The notes beneath the pieces are model-generated. The model worked only from the letters and a program-made list of their open reading frames with translations. It searched no databases and was not told the origin of the DNA. Shown here one piece after another: positions 8,905 to 18,454 of a stretch of DNA of 64,000 bases. How positions within the stretch are numbered: the stretch's first letter is position 1; each line of letters begins with the position of its first letter. The position numbers and the translations under genes are program-made. The stretch lies in NCBI RefSeq assembly GCF_019090165.1, contig NZ_JAHRIB010000004.1, positions 1-64,000 of the forward strand, given 5' to 3'. The DNA is from Streptomyces sp. BV286 (GTDB lineage Bacteria; Actinomycetota; Actinomycetes; Streptomycetales; Streptomycetaceae).

Positions 8905-10158
8905 ATGTTTGTCCGCCGCAGCGCCGTGGTCCTGGCCGCCACCGCCGTGATCGGCACGGCCTTCGCGCCGGCCGCCCCCGCCGACGAGTCGCCCTCCGCA
9001 TCCCCCTCCCAGGCCCTTCCCACGGGCCTCTTCGGCAGCACCGACCCCACGTACGACGGCGTCTGGCGCCAGTCGCTGGCGCTGCTCGCCCAGCACACGA
9101 TGGACGTGAAGCCCGCGGGGAAGGCCGTCGACTGGCTCACCGGACAGCAGTGCGCGAACGGCGCCTTCGCGGCCTACCGCGCGGACCCGGCCGCGAAGTG
9201 CGACGCCAAGACGCAGATCGACACGAACAGCACGGCCGCCGCCGTCCAGGCCCTGGCGGAACTCGAAGAGGACGACGCCACGACCGGCCCGGCCGTGAAG
9301 TGGCTGAAGTCCGTGCAGAACAAGGACGGCGGCTGGGGCTACCTCCCCGGCGGGGCCACCGACACCAACTCGACGTCCGTCGTGATCGGGGCCCTGGAGG
9401 CCACGGACACCGACGTGGAGGGCGTGCGGTCGAAGGGCGGCCGGACGCCGTACGACGCCCTGCGCGGGCTGTCCGTCCCCTGCGACGAGGACGGCGGGGG
9501 CGCCTTCGCCTTCCAGCCCGACAAGAAGGGCGCGCTCGCGGCGAACGCGGACGCCACGGCGGCCGGGGTGCTCGGCGCGCTCGGTGAGGGGCTGGCGGCG
9601 GTACCGGACGACGAGCCCGTCTCCCCCAAGGCCCCCACCTGTGCGGGCAAGGGCTCGGTGACCCTGGACGAGGCGGCGGCCAACGGTGCCGGGTACCTGG
9701 TCGGGGCGGTCGCGAAGACCGGCCACCTGGAGTCCTCCCTGCCCGGCGCCGAGGACCAGCCCGACTACGGCAACACCGCCGACACGGTCGTCGCGCTCGC
9801 CGCGGCGGGCCGGACGGCCGATGCCAGGAAGCCGCTGGCCTGGCTGGAGAAGAACGCCGCCGCCTGGGCGGCGAAGAGCGGCCCGGCCGCGTACGCGCAG
9901 CTGATCTTCGCGGCGCACGCCACCGGTTCGAGCCCGAGCGACTTCGGCGGGGCCGACCTGGTCAAGCAGCTCGGCCGGACCGGCCCCGCGCCCGCACCCT
10001 CCGACTACTCCGCCGCGCCGTCCGACAGCGCGGACGAGCAGAGCGGGAACGAGGACGACGGCGGGGTCAGCGTCTGGTGGATCATCGGGGTCGGCCTGGT
10101 CGGCGGCATCGGCATCGGCTTCCTCATCAGCGGCCGCACCAGGAAGCAGCAGCTGTGA
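8905..10158 (+). CDS. Membrane-anchored prenyltransferase/squalene-cyclase-repeat exoprotein
   Basis: Protein of 417 aa. Residues 1-28 are a signal peptide. About 40-360 is an alpha/alpha-toroid with repeated segments such as LTGQQCANGAFAAY, QNKDGGWGYLPGG and GGGAFAFQPD, each a QxxDGG-like turn. A Ser/Asp-rich stalk follows, then one membrane helix (VWWIIGVGLVGGIGIGFLI) and a basic tail. The catalytic Asp motifs of terpene cyclases are absent. The same fold forms the alpha domain of human intrinsic factor and transcobalamin. Placed first behind a B12 riboswitch and translationally coupled to transporter genes, it is most simply a surface corrinoid-binding protein (inference). GTG 8878 is an alternative start. 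Confidence 0.85.
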   Translation: MFVRRSAVVLAATAVIGTAFAPAAPADESPSASPSQALPTGLFGSTDPTYDGVWRQSLALLAQHTMDVKPAGKAVDWLTGQQCANGAFAAYRADPAAKCDAKTQIDTNSTAAAVQALAELEEDDATTGPAVKWLKSVQNKDGGWGYLPGGATDTNSTSVVIGALEATDTDVEGVRSKGGRTPYDALRGLSVPCDEDGGGAFAFQPDKKGALAANADATAAGVLGALGEGLAAVPDDEPVSPKAPTCAGKGSVTLDEAAANGAGYLVGAVAKTGHLESSLPGAEDQPDYGNTADTVVALAAAGRTADARKPLAWLEKNAAAWAAKSGPAAYAQLIFAAHATGSSPSDFGGADLVKQLGRTGPAPAPSDYSAAPSDSADEQSGNEDDGGVSVWWIIGVGLVGGIGIGFLISGRTRKQQL

Positions 10159-10808
10159 CCCGCCGCCGCCCGGCCCTGCTGGTCCTGGGCCTCCTGCTCG
10201 CCGTACTCGGTACGGCGGGGCAGGCCCAGGCGGCCGGCTATCGCTACTGGTCCTTCTGGGACCGGGACGCCGACGGCGGCAGGTGGGTGTACGCGACGCA
10301 GGGCCCGTCGACCGCGCGGCCGTCCGACGGAGACGTCCAGGGCTTCCGGTTCTCGGTGAGCGAGGACTCGAAGGACTCGGCCAAGCCCCGAGGGGCGGCC
10401 GACTTCGCGACGATCTGCGCGAAGACGCCCGCCCGGGAGGGCACGAAACGGGTCGCCCTCGTCCTCGACTTCGGTACGGCCGCGGACGCCCCGACCGGCT
10501 CGACACCGCCGGGCCCGCGCACCGCCTGCGCCCGCGTCGGCGAGGACGCGACGACGGCCGACGCATTGGCCGCCGTCGCCAAGCCGCTGCGCTACGGCAC
10601 GAACGCCCTGCTGTGCGCCATCGAGGGCTACCCCCGCACGGGATGCGGCGAGGCCGTGTCGGGCGACCGTCCGAAGGCCGCCGCGTCGCCCGGCGAGGAG
10701 AGCGGGTCCGAGGGCGGCGGACCGTCGGTGGGCCTGCTGGCCGGGGCCGCCGCCGTAGCCGTACTGGGTGCGGCCGCGGTCTGGCAGGCGCGTCGGCGTC
10801 GCGGCTGA
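10155..10808 (+). CDS. SCO2322-family surface protein
   Basis: Protein of 217 aa whose GTG overlaps the previous stop (GTGA). It has a cleavable signal peptide (residues about 1-27, ending AQA), an exposed domain with conserved cysteines (TICAK, TACARVG, LLCAIEG, TGCGEAV), and a C-terminal membrane helix with an RRRR tail, so it is anchored outside the cell. The segment from YRYWSFWD to SDGDVQGFRF resembles the closing strands of DUF4430 domains, which form the beta domain of transcobalamin. The operon position suggests that it works with the preceding barrel protein to hold a corrinoid for the ECF transporter. That role is inference. Confidence 0.82.
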   Translation: MTRRRPALLVLGLLLAVLGTAGQAQAAGYRYWSFWDRDADGGRWVYATQGPSTARPSDGDVQGFRFSVSEDSKDSAKPRGAADFATICAKTPAREGTKRVALVLDFGTAADAPTGSTPPGPRTACARVGEDATTADALAAVAKPLRYGTNALLCAIEGYPRTGCGEAVSGDRPKAAASPGEESGSEGGGPSVGLLAGAAAVAVLGAAAVWQARRRRG

Positions 10809-10821
10809 CGGGACGTACGTG

Positions 10822-12078
10822 ATGGAGGACGACGGGAAACCCGGGCTGAGGCGAGCACATGCACCGGCACCCGCACCCGCACCCGCACCCGCACCCGCAC
10901 CCGCACCGGGCAGCGTGTCCCGCCGGGTCCTGGGGCGCCTTCGCGCTCCTCGGGCGACGCGTGCCAACGCCCTGCATCCCGGCGCCTGGTGGGTCTGGGC
11001 CCTGGGCCTGGGGACCGCCGCGTCCCGCACCACCAACCCCCTCCTGCTCGCCCTGCTCGTCGGCGTGGCCGGTTACGTGGTGGCCGCACGCAGGACGGAG
11101 GCACCCTGGGCCCGCTCCTACGGCGCCTTCGTCAAGCTCGCCCTCGCCGTGCTGGCCATCCGGCTGGCCTTCGCGGTCCTCCTCGGCTCCCCCGTCCCGG
11201 GCACGCACCTCCTCGTCACCCTCCCCGAACTCCCCCTCCCCGACTGGGCGCAGGGCATCCGCGTCGGTGGCCGTGTCACCGCGGAAGGCCTGGTCTTCGC
11301 CCTCTACGACGGCCTGAAACTCGCCACGCTCCTCATCTGCGTGGGCGCGGCGAACGCCCTCGCGAACCCGTCCCGCCTCCTCAAGTCACTCCCAGGCGCC
11401 CTGTACGAGGCGGGAGTGGCCGTGGTCGTCGCTCTCACCTTCGCCCCGAACCTGATCGCGGACGTCCAGCGGCTGCGCGCGGCCCGGCGCCTGCGAGGGC
11501 GCTCCGACAACGGTCTGCGCGGCCTGCTCCAGGTCGGACTGCCGGTCCTGGAGGGCGCGTTGGAGCGTTCGGTGGCCCTCGCCGCGGCGATGGACGCGCG
11601 GGGTTACGGCCGTGCCGCCGAGGTGGCGCCCGGTGTCCGCCGCACCACCGCCGCACTCACCCTCGGCGGTCTGGTCGGAATCTGCGCGGGCACGTACGGC
11701 CTGCTCACCGCGGAGGGCGGCAGCTACGGCCTGCCCGTGCTGCTCGCCGGACTCGCCGCGGCCCTGGGCGGTCTGCGGCTCGGCGGCCGCCGGTCGCTGC
11801 GCACCCGGTACCGGCCGGACGCGTGGGGGGTCCGCGCGTGGCTCGTCGCCGCGTCCGGGGCGGCCGTCGCGGCGCTGCTGATCCTGTACGCCTCCCACGA
11901 CTCGGCGGCGCTGCATCCGGGCGTCGTCCCGCTGACGGCACCGACGCTGCCGCTGTGGCCCGCGGCGGCGATCCTGCTCGGCCTGGCCCCCGCCTTCATC
12001 GCCCCGGCCCCGGCCGCCCCGGCCGCCGTCCCATCCCCCGCTCCCCCTCTCGGGAGCACCGGCAAGGAGTCGTCGTGA
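10822..12078 (+). CDS. ECF transporter T component (CbiQ-like)
   Basis: Integral membrane protein of 418 aa with about eight hydrophobic helices. The coupling-helix motifs of EcfT proteins are visible: AARRLRG around residue 224 and AMDARGYGR around residue 260, each with the A-R-G core that contacts the ATPases. A leading segment contains an Ala-Pro run encoded by a hexanucleotide repeat. Hydrophobic helices near the end (LLILYASHD and LWPAAAILLGLAPAF) exceed the usual family length. The ATG at 10822 has only a weak ribosome binding site; GTG 10819 or a later start after the repeat is possible. It is co-transcribed with the A and S components. Confidence 0.88.
   Translation: MEDDGKPGLRRAHAPAPAPAPAPAPAPAPGSVSRRVLGRLRAPRATRANALHPGAWWVWALGLGTAASRTTNPLLLALLVGVAGYVVAARRTEAPWARSYGAFVKLALAVLAIRLAFAVLLGSPVPGTHLLVTLPELPLPDWAQGIRVGGRVTAEGLVFALYDGLKLATLLICVGAANALANPSRLLKSLPGALYEAGVAVVVALTFAPNLIADVQRLRAARRLRGRSDNGLRGLLQVGLPVLEGALERSVALAAAMDARGYGRAAEVAPGVRRTTAALTLGGLVGICAGTYGLLTAEGGSYGLPVLLAGLAAALGGLRLGGRRSLRTRYRPDAWGVRAWLVAASGAAVAALLILYASHDSAALHPGVVPLTAPTLPLWPAAAILLGLAPAFIAPAPAAPAAVPSPAPPLGSTGKESS
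10871..10906 (+). repeat. Hexanucleotide repeat ccgcac, six perfect copies
   Basis: The array lies inside the 5' end of the CbiQ-like gene and encodes an Ala-Pro run. Because the unit is six bases, changes in copy number would keep the frame. Confidence 0.95.
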
Positions 12079-13787
12079 TCCGCTTCGAGGATGTCTCCGT
12101 GACGTACGACGGGGCGTCGGAGCCCACCGTCCGCGACATCGAACTCACCGTTCCCGAGGGCGAGTTGGTGCTGCTGGTCGGGCCGTCCGGGGTCGGCAAG
12201 TCGACCCTGCTCGGCGCGGTGAGCGGTCTGGTCCCGCACTTCACGGGCGGCACCCTGCGCGGGCGCGTGACGGTCGCGGGCCGTGACACACGTACGCACA
12301 AGCCGCGCGAACTCGCCGACGTGGTCGGCACGGTGGGCCAGGACCCGCTGTCGCACTTCGTGACGGACACGGTCGAGGACGAACTCGCCTACGGAATGGA
12401 GTCGTTGGGGCTCGCGCCGGACGTGATGCGCCGCCGCGTCGAGGAGACCCTGGACCTGCTCGGTCTCGCCGACCTGCGCGACCGCCCCATCTCCACCCTG
12501 TCCGGCGGCCAGCAGCAGCGGGTGGCGATCGGCTCGGTCCTCACCCCGCACCCCAGGGTCCTGGTCCTCGACGAACCGACCTCCGCCCTCGACCCGGCCG
12601 CCGCGGAGGAGGTCCTCGCCGTCCTCCAGCGCCTCGTCCACGACCTCGGCACGACGGTCCTCATGGCCGAACACCGCCTGGAGCGCGTCGTCCAGTACGC
12701 CGACCAGGTCGCCCTCCTCCCGTCCCCGGGCGCCCCCCTGATGCTGGGTACGCCTGCCGAGGTCATGGCCGTGTCGCCGGTGTACCCGCCGGTGGTGGCC
12801 CTGGGCCGGCTCGACGGATGGTCTCCCCTGCCGCTGACGGTCCGGGACGCCCGGCGCAGGGCCGGAGCCCTGCGGGAACGGCTGGAGCCACTCACGTACG
12901 ACGAGCCGGCCACGCCAGGAGCCGTACCCACGGCGAGCAGCGGCGCGAGGCCCTCCCGGCGCCCTCGGCTCCTCCGCAGGCGCCCTGCGGAAAGCACTGC
13001 CGACCTCCACCCGGCGGTGGTCGAGGGGCTCGCCGTCCGCCGCGGCCGCACCGAGGTGCTCCACGACGTCACCCTGAGCGTCGCCCCCGGAGAGACCGTC
13101 GCACTCATGGGCCGCAACGGCGCCGGGAAGTCGACGCTGCTGTCGGCCCTCGTCGGCCTCGTCCCGCCCGCCGCGGGCACCGTACGCGTGGGCGGTGTCC
13201 AGCCCCACCGCACGGCGCCCGCGGAGCTCGTCCGCCGCGTGGGCCTCGTACCGCAGGAGCCCCGGGACCTGCTGTACGCGGACACCGTGGCCGGCGAGTG
13301 CGCGGCCGCGGACACCGACGCGGGAGCCGGGCCGGGAACCTGCCGGGCCCTGGTGTCCGAGCTGCTCCCGGGCATCGGGGACGCCACCCATCCGCGGGAC
13401 CTCTCGGAGGGGCAGCGGCTCACGCTGGCCCTGGCCGTCGTGCTGACCGCCCGTCCGCCCCTGATCCTTCTCGACGAGCCGACCCGCGGCCTCGACTACG
13501 CGGCCAAGTCCCGGCTGGTCACCCTCCTGCGGTCGCTCGCGGCGGAGGGCCACGCCATCGTCCTGGCCACCCATGACGTCGAGCTGGCCGCCGAGCTCTC
13601 CCACCGGGTCGTCATCCTCGCCGACGGCGAACCCGTCGCCGACGGCCCGACGGCCGAGGTCGTCGTCGCCTCCCCGTCCTTCGCCCCGCAGGTCACCAAG
13701 GTCCTCTCCCCGCAGAAGTGGCTGACCGTGGCGCAGGTGCGCGAGGCACTCCACGCGTCCGGGCCGGCGGAGGGCGCGGGCTCATGA
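12075..13787 (+). CDS. ECF transporter ATPase, two fused ABC domains
   Basis: Protein of 570 aa with two ABC ATPase halves joined by a basic linker (about residues 265-310). Half one has Walker A GPSGVGKSTL (about residues 36-45), signature LSGGQQQR and Walker B VLVLDEPTSALD. Half two has GRNGAGKSTL, a degenerate signature LSEGQRL, and LILLDEPTRGLD. It powers the ECF module as a single polypeptide in place of EcfA1 plus EcfA2. GTG 12075 overlaps the T-component stop (GTGA) and AAGGAG lies six bases ahead. The next gene overlaps its stop as ATGA, so the three are translationally coupled. Confidence 0.93.
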   Translation: MIRFEDVSVTYDGASEPTVRDIELTVPEGELVLLVGPSGVGKSTLLGAVSGLVPHFTGGTLRGRVTVAGRDTRTHKPRELADVVGTVGQDPLSHFVTDTVEDELAYGMESLGLAPDVMRRRVEETLDLLGLADLRDRPISTLSGGQQQRVAIGSVLTPHPRVLVLDEPTSALDPAAAEEVLAVLQRLVHDLGTTVLMAEHRLERVVQYADQVALLPSPGAPLMLGTPAEVMAVSPVYPPVVALGRLDGWSPLPLTVRDARRRAGALRERLEPLTYDEPATPGAVPTASSGARPSRRPRLLRRRPAESTADLHPAVVEGLAVRRGRTEVLHDVTLSVAPGETVALMGRNGAGKSTLLSALVGLVPPAAGTVRVGGVQPHRTAPAELVRRVGLVPQEPRDLLYADTVAGECAAADTDAGAGPGTCRALVSELLPGIGDATHPRDLSEGQRLTLALAVVLTARPPLILLDEPTRGLDYAAKSRLVTLLRSLAAEGHAIVLATHDVELAAELSHRVVILADGEPVADGPTAEVVVASPSFAPQVTKVLSPQKWLTVAQVREALHASGPAEGAGS

Positions 13788-14656
13788 ACCTCCCGCCCCT
13801 GCCGCCCCAGCCCCAGGCCCGCCCCATCCGTCTGGGCCCCCGCTCGGTCGCCACCCTCGTCCTGGTCGGTGCCGTCGGTCTCGCCGCGCTCACCTGGCCC
13901 TTCTTCAGCGGTCCGACCTCGCAGGTCGGCGCCCACTCGAAGGACGCGCCCTGGCTGTTCGCCGGACTGCTGGTCCTGCTGGTCGGGGTCGTGGCGGCGA
14001 CGATCTCCGAGTCCGGGCTGGGCCCCAAGGCCGTGGCCATGCTCGGGGTGCTCGCCGCGACCGGGGCGGCGCTGCGGCCGATCGGGGCCGGCACGGCGGG
14101 CATCGAGCCGATGTTCTTCCTGATGGTGCTGAGCGGGAGGGTGCTCGGTCCGGGGTTCGGTTTCGTGCTCGGGGCGGTCACGATGTTCGCGTCCGCGCTG
14201 CTCACGGGCGGGGTCGGGCCCTGGATGCCGTTCCAGATGCTTTCGATGGGCTGGTTCACGATGGGTGCGGGGCTGCTCCCGGGTCCGGACCGGCTGCGCG
14301 GCCGGGCCGAGTTGGCGATGCTCGCCGCGTACGGCTTCCTCGCGGCCTTCGCGTACGGCACGCTCATGAACCTGGCCGGCTGGCCCTTCATGGACGCGCT
14401 GTCGTCGAGCGTGGCCTTCGACCCGGCGGACGCCGTGGACACCAACCTGGCCCGGTTCGTCGCGTACTGCCTGGCCACCTCCCTCGGCTGGGACCTCGGG
14501 CGGGCCACGGTGACCGTCGTCCTGACCCTCACTCTGGGCGCGACGGTCCTCAAGGCGCTCCGCCGGGCCACGCGGAGGGCGGCTTTCGAGACGCCGGTCA
14601 CGTTCGAGGACCCCGATGGTGCGGCGCCCGTCACACCGCCCGGCCGCGCACTGTAG
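13784..14656 (+). CDS. ECF transporter S component, probable corrinoid or cobalt substrate
   Basis: Membrane protein of 290 aa with six to seven helices. It starts at an ATG that overlaps the ATPase stop (ATGA). The glycine-rich central part (MVLSGRVLGPGFGFVLGAV, then TGGVGPWMPFQM) follows the S-component pattern of helices that hug the substrate. Streptomyces proteins of this type were placed with predicted cobalamin-linked ECF systems (CbrT-like) in comparative genomics. The upstream B12 riboswitch is the main evidence for a corrinoid or cobalt substrate here. Substrate choice cannot be read from the protein alone. Confidence 0.85.
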   Translation: MNLPPLPPQPQARPIRLGPRSVATLVLVGAVGLAALTWPFFSGPTSQVGAHSKDAPWLFAGLLVLLVGVVAATISESGLGPKAVAMLGVLAATGAALRPIGAGTAGIEPMFFLMVLSGRVLGPGFGFVLGAVTMFASALLTGGVGPWMPFQMLSMGWFTMGAGLLPGPDRLRGRAELAMLAAYGFLAAFAYGTLMNLAGWPFMDALSSSVAFDPADAVDTNLARFVAYCLATSLGWDLGRATVTVVLTLTLGATVLKALRRATRRAAFETPVTFEDPDGAAPVTPPGRAL

Positions 14657-14986
14657 AAGCGGCAACTACTTCCTGTTACACCGGCCGTGAGGCGGCCCAC
14701 AGGACCTTGGTCCTCGACGAAGCGCGATCGTAGATCTTTTCCGCTGTCATGCCCACGTCGTTTCCCGCTCTGACCTGCGGATTGAGAGCCACGTCACAGA
14801 AGGACCTTTTCCGGCACATACGACCACAACTAGCAAAAGGGGTCATTGCGGACGCCTTGCCGGCCTGGTTCTCTGGAGGAGTCGCAAGGCGCCGACGTGC
14901 CCCTCCGGGCCTCGGCGCCGCCGCATGCCAGGGCTGCACGTCACGGCGTACGAGCGACCGTCCCGTCCCCGAAGAAAAGGTTCTCC
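14657..14986 (+). other. 330-base leader and intergenic region
   Basis: No coding sequence is apparent. A short hairpin AGGAC-cttg-GTCCT lies near 14701 after the ECF operon. A perfect stem GGCGCCGA / TCGGCGCC spans about 14889-14922, in the untranslated leader of the transglycosylase gene. I looked for c-di-AMP (ydaO-type) riboswitch motifs, common before Streptomyces cell-wall hydrolases, and did not find them. Confidence 0.5.
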
Positions 14987-15412
14987 GTGTCCTTCTCCAC
15001 CCGCATTCGTCGCATCGCCTCCCCGAAGAGGGCCCTCACCGGTGTCGCCGTGGCAGCCGCCACCACCGGCATGGTGATCGCGGCGTCTCCCGCCCAGGCC
15101 GCCACCCCTACGGCGGCCACCTCCGCCTCGGCCAAGGCGATCGCGCAGAAGATGATCCACAACGACGCCCAGTACAAGGCGTTCGCCAAGATCGTCGAGC
15201 ACGAGAGCGGCTGGGACGTCGACGCCACGAACTCCTCCTCCGGCGCCTACGGCCTGGTCCAGGCCCTGCCGGGCTCGAAGATGGCTTCGGCCGGCTCCGA
15301 CTGGAAGACGAACCCGAAGACCCAGATCGAGTGGGGCCTCGACTACATGAAGTCCCGCTACGGCAGCCCCGTCGGCGCCTGGAACTTCTGGCAGGCCAAC
15401 GGCTGGTACTGA
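14987..15412 (+). CDS. Small secreted lytic transglycosylase (SLT-like)
   Basis: Protein of 141 aa. The signal peptide ends at AQA (about residue 36). The mature part is one compact goose-lysozyme/SLT-like domain: the catalytic Glu sits in VEHESGWD, followed by SSGAYGLVQALPGSKM and a C-terminal YGSPVGAWNFW. It should cut the glycan chains of peptidoglycan outside the cell. The GTG start has AAAAGG six bases ahead. The 330-base leader suggests regulation at the RNA level. A strong terminator follows, so the gene is alone. Confidence 0.9.
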   Translation: MSFSTRIRRIASPKRALTGVAVAAATTGMVIAASPAQAATPTAATSASAKAIAQKMIHNDAQYKAFAKIVEHESGWDVDATNSSSGAYGLVQALPGSKMASAGSDWKTNPKTQIEWGLDYMKSRYGSPVGAWNFWQANGWY

Positions 15413-15438
15413 CCGGCCCGCACGACACCCCCGTACGC

Positions 15439-15474
15439 GAAGGCGGCGGCCCCGATCCCCGGGCCGCCGCCTTC
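15439..15474 (+). terminator. Rho-independent-like hairpin after the transglycosylase gene
   Basis: A perfect 14-bp GC stem (15439-15452 with 15461-15474) and an 8-base loop begin 26 bases after the stop codon. Confidence 0.85.
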
Positions 15475-15605
15475 GCCATGCGCCGGTGGGACACGTCCGG
15501 AGTCCCGGAGCGGGGACTCCATCCGGTCACAGGACAACGGCACCGGACAGCGGACACCGGCTTCAGCCGCTGGAGCCGCTCCAGCCGCCACAACCACTGC
15601 AAGAG

Positions 15606-17033
<1,428 letters not shown>

Positions 17034-17086
17034 TCAGTGCCCACCACCAGCACAGAACCCGACCGTCGCACGACCTGGAGTTGCCG

Positions 17087-18331
17087 ATGCCCTGTCCAGC
17101 GCTGCCCGACGGGTTCGATTTCACCGACCCCGATCTGCTGCACCACCGCGTGCCCCTCCCGGAGTTCGCCGAGCTGCGTCAGGCCGAACCGGTGCGCTGG
17201 ATCCCCCAGCCGCCCAATCTCGCAGGCTTCGAGGACGAGGGCTACTGGGCCGTCACCCGGCACGCCGACGTCAAGTACGTCTCCACGCACCCCGAGTTGT
17301 ACTCCTCCACCCTCAACACCGCGATCATCCGCTTCAACGAGCACATGGAGCGCGACGCGATCGACGCCCAGCGGCTGATCCTGCTCAACATGGACCCGCC
17401 CGAGCACACCCGGGTCCGCCAGATCGTCCAGCGGGGCTTCACCCCTCGCGCCATCCGCGCCCTGGAGGAGAACCTGCGCGGCCGCGCGGTCCGGATCGTC
17501 GAGACCGCGCTCGCGGACGCCGGCCCCGGCGGTTCCTTCGACTTCGTCACCCAGGTCGCCTGTGAGCTGCCCCTGCAGGCGATAGCCGAGCTGATCGGCA
17601 TCCCGCAGGACGACCGGGCCAAGATCTTCGACTGGTCCAACAAGATGATCGCGTACGACGACCCGGAGTACGCGATCACCGAGGAGGTCGGCCAGGAGTC
17701 GGCCACCGAGATCCTCGCCTACGCGATGAACATGTCCGCCGACCGCAAGCAGTGCCCCGCCAAGGACATCGTCACCACACTGGTGGCCGCCGAGAACGAG
17801 GGCAACCTCGCCTCCGACGAGTTCGGCTTCTTCGTGCTGATGCTGGCCGTCGCGGGCAACGAGACGACCCGCAACGCCATCACGCACGGCATGCACGCCT
17901 TCCTCACCCACCCCGACCAGTGGGACCTCTACAAGCGGGAGCGCCCGGCGACCGCCGCCGAGGAGATCGTCCGCTGGGCGACACCCGTCGTCTCCTTCCA
18001 GCGCACGGCGACCCAGGACACCGAACTGGGCGGCAAGCTGATCAGGAAGGGCGACCGCGTCGGCATCTTCTACTCGTCCGCCAACAACGACCCGGAGGTC
18101 TTCGACACGCCGGAGGTCTTCGACATCAACCGGGACCCGAACCCGCACCTCGGCTTCGGCGGCGGCGGCCCGCACTTCTGCCTCGGCAAGTCCCTGGCCA
18201 CCCTGGAGATCGACCTCATCTTCAACGCGATCGCCGACGCGATGCCCGGCCTGCGTCTGGTCGGGGCCCCGCGCCGACTGCGCTCGGCCTGGATCAACGG
18301 CGTCAAGGAACTGCAGGTCAGCGCCGGTTGA
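17087..18331 (+). CDS. cyp125: CYP125-family cytochrome P450 (steroid C26-hydroxylase type)
   Basis: P450 of 414 aa. The heme ligand is Cys365 in FGGGGPHFCLGKSLA; the I-helix motif is AGNETTRN and the K-helix has EEIVRWATPV. The N-terminus PPDGFDF-type (LPDGFDFTDPDLL), CELPLQAIAELIG, FGFFVLMLAVAGNETTRN and the closing LRSAWINGVKE all follow M. tuberculosis CYP125A1 as I remember it. That enzyme oxidises the terminal carbon of the cholesterol side chain. ATG 17087 has GGAG five bases ahead. Electrons could come from the 3Fe-4S ferredoxin under the same operator type. S. avermitilis has a CYP125A2, so such an enzyme in Streptomyces has precedent. Confidence 0.93.
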   Translation: MPCPALPDGFDFTDPDLLHHRVPLPEFAELRQAEPVRWIPQPPNLAGFEDEGYWAVTRHADVKYVSTHPELYSSTLNTAIIRFNEHMERDAIDAQRLILLNMDPPEHTRVRQIVQRGFTPRAIRALEENLRGRAVRIVETALADAGPGGSFDFVTQVACELPLQAIAELIGIPQDDRAKIFDWSNKMIAYDDPEYAITEEVGQESATEILAYAMNMSADRKQCPAKDIVTTLVAAENEGNLASDEFGFFVLMLAVAGNETTRNAITHGMHAFLTHPDQWDLYKRERPATAAEEIVRWATPVVSFQRTATQDTELGGKLIRKGDRVGIFYSSANNDPEVFDTPEVFDINRDPNPHLGFGGGGPHFCLGKSLATLEIDLIFNAIADAMPGLRLVGAPRRLRSAWINGVKELQVSAG

Positions 18332-18352
18332 GCCGCCGGTGACCCGCTTCGT

Positions 18353-18416
18353 GGGAGGCAGGGGCATTCCCCCCTACGCCCCGCCCCTGCCTCCCCCGGG
18401 TCCCACCGGACCCGGG
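18353..18416 (+). terminator. Two consecutive hairpins after the P450 gene
   Basis: Hairpin one pairs 18353-18365 with 18383-18395 (13 bp). Hairpin two pairs 18395-18403 with 18408-18416 (9 bp, 4-base loop). They begin 22 bases after the stop codon. Confidence 0.75.
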
Positions 18417-18454
18417 CGGGAGGAACGTTTCCACTCCCTGGCACGTCTTCACGG

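Noticed and set aside
8905..10158. A terpene (squalene-hopene-type) cyclase
   Set aside because: It has a signal peptide and membrane anchor, is too short and lacks the Asp-rich catalytic motif.
14657..14986. A c-di-AMP (ydaO) riboswitch before the transglycosylase gene
   Set aside because: The conserved riboswitch strings could not be found; only a plain hairpin is seen.
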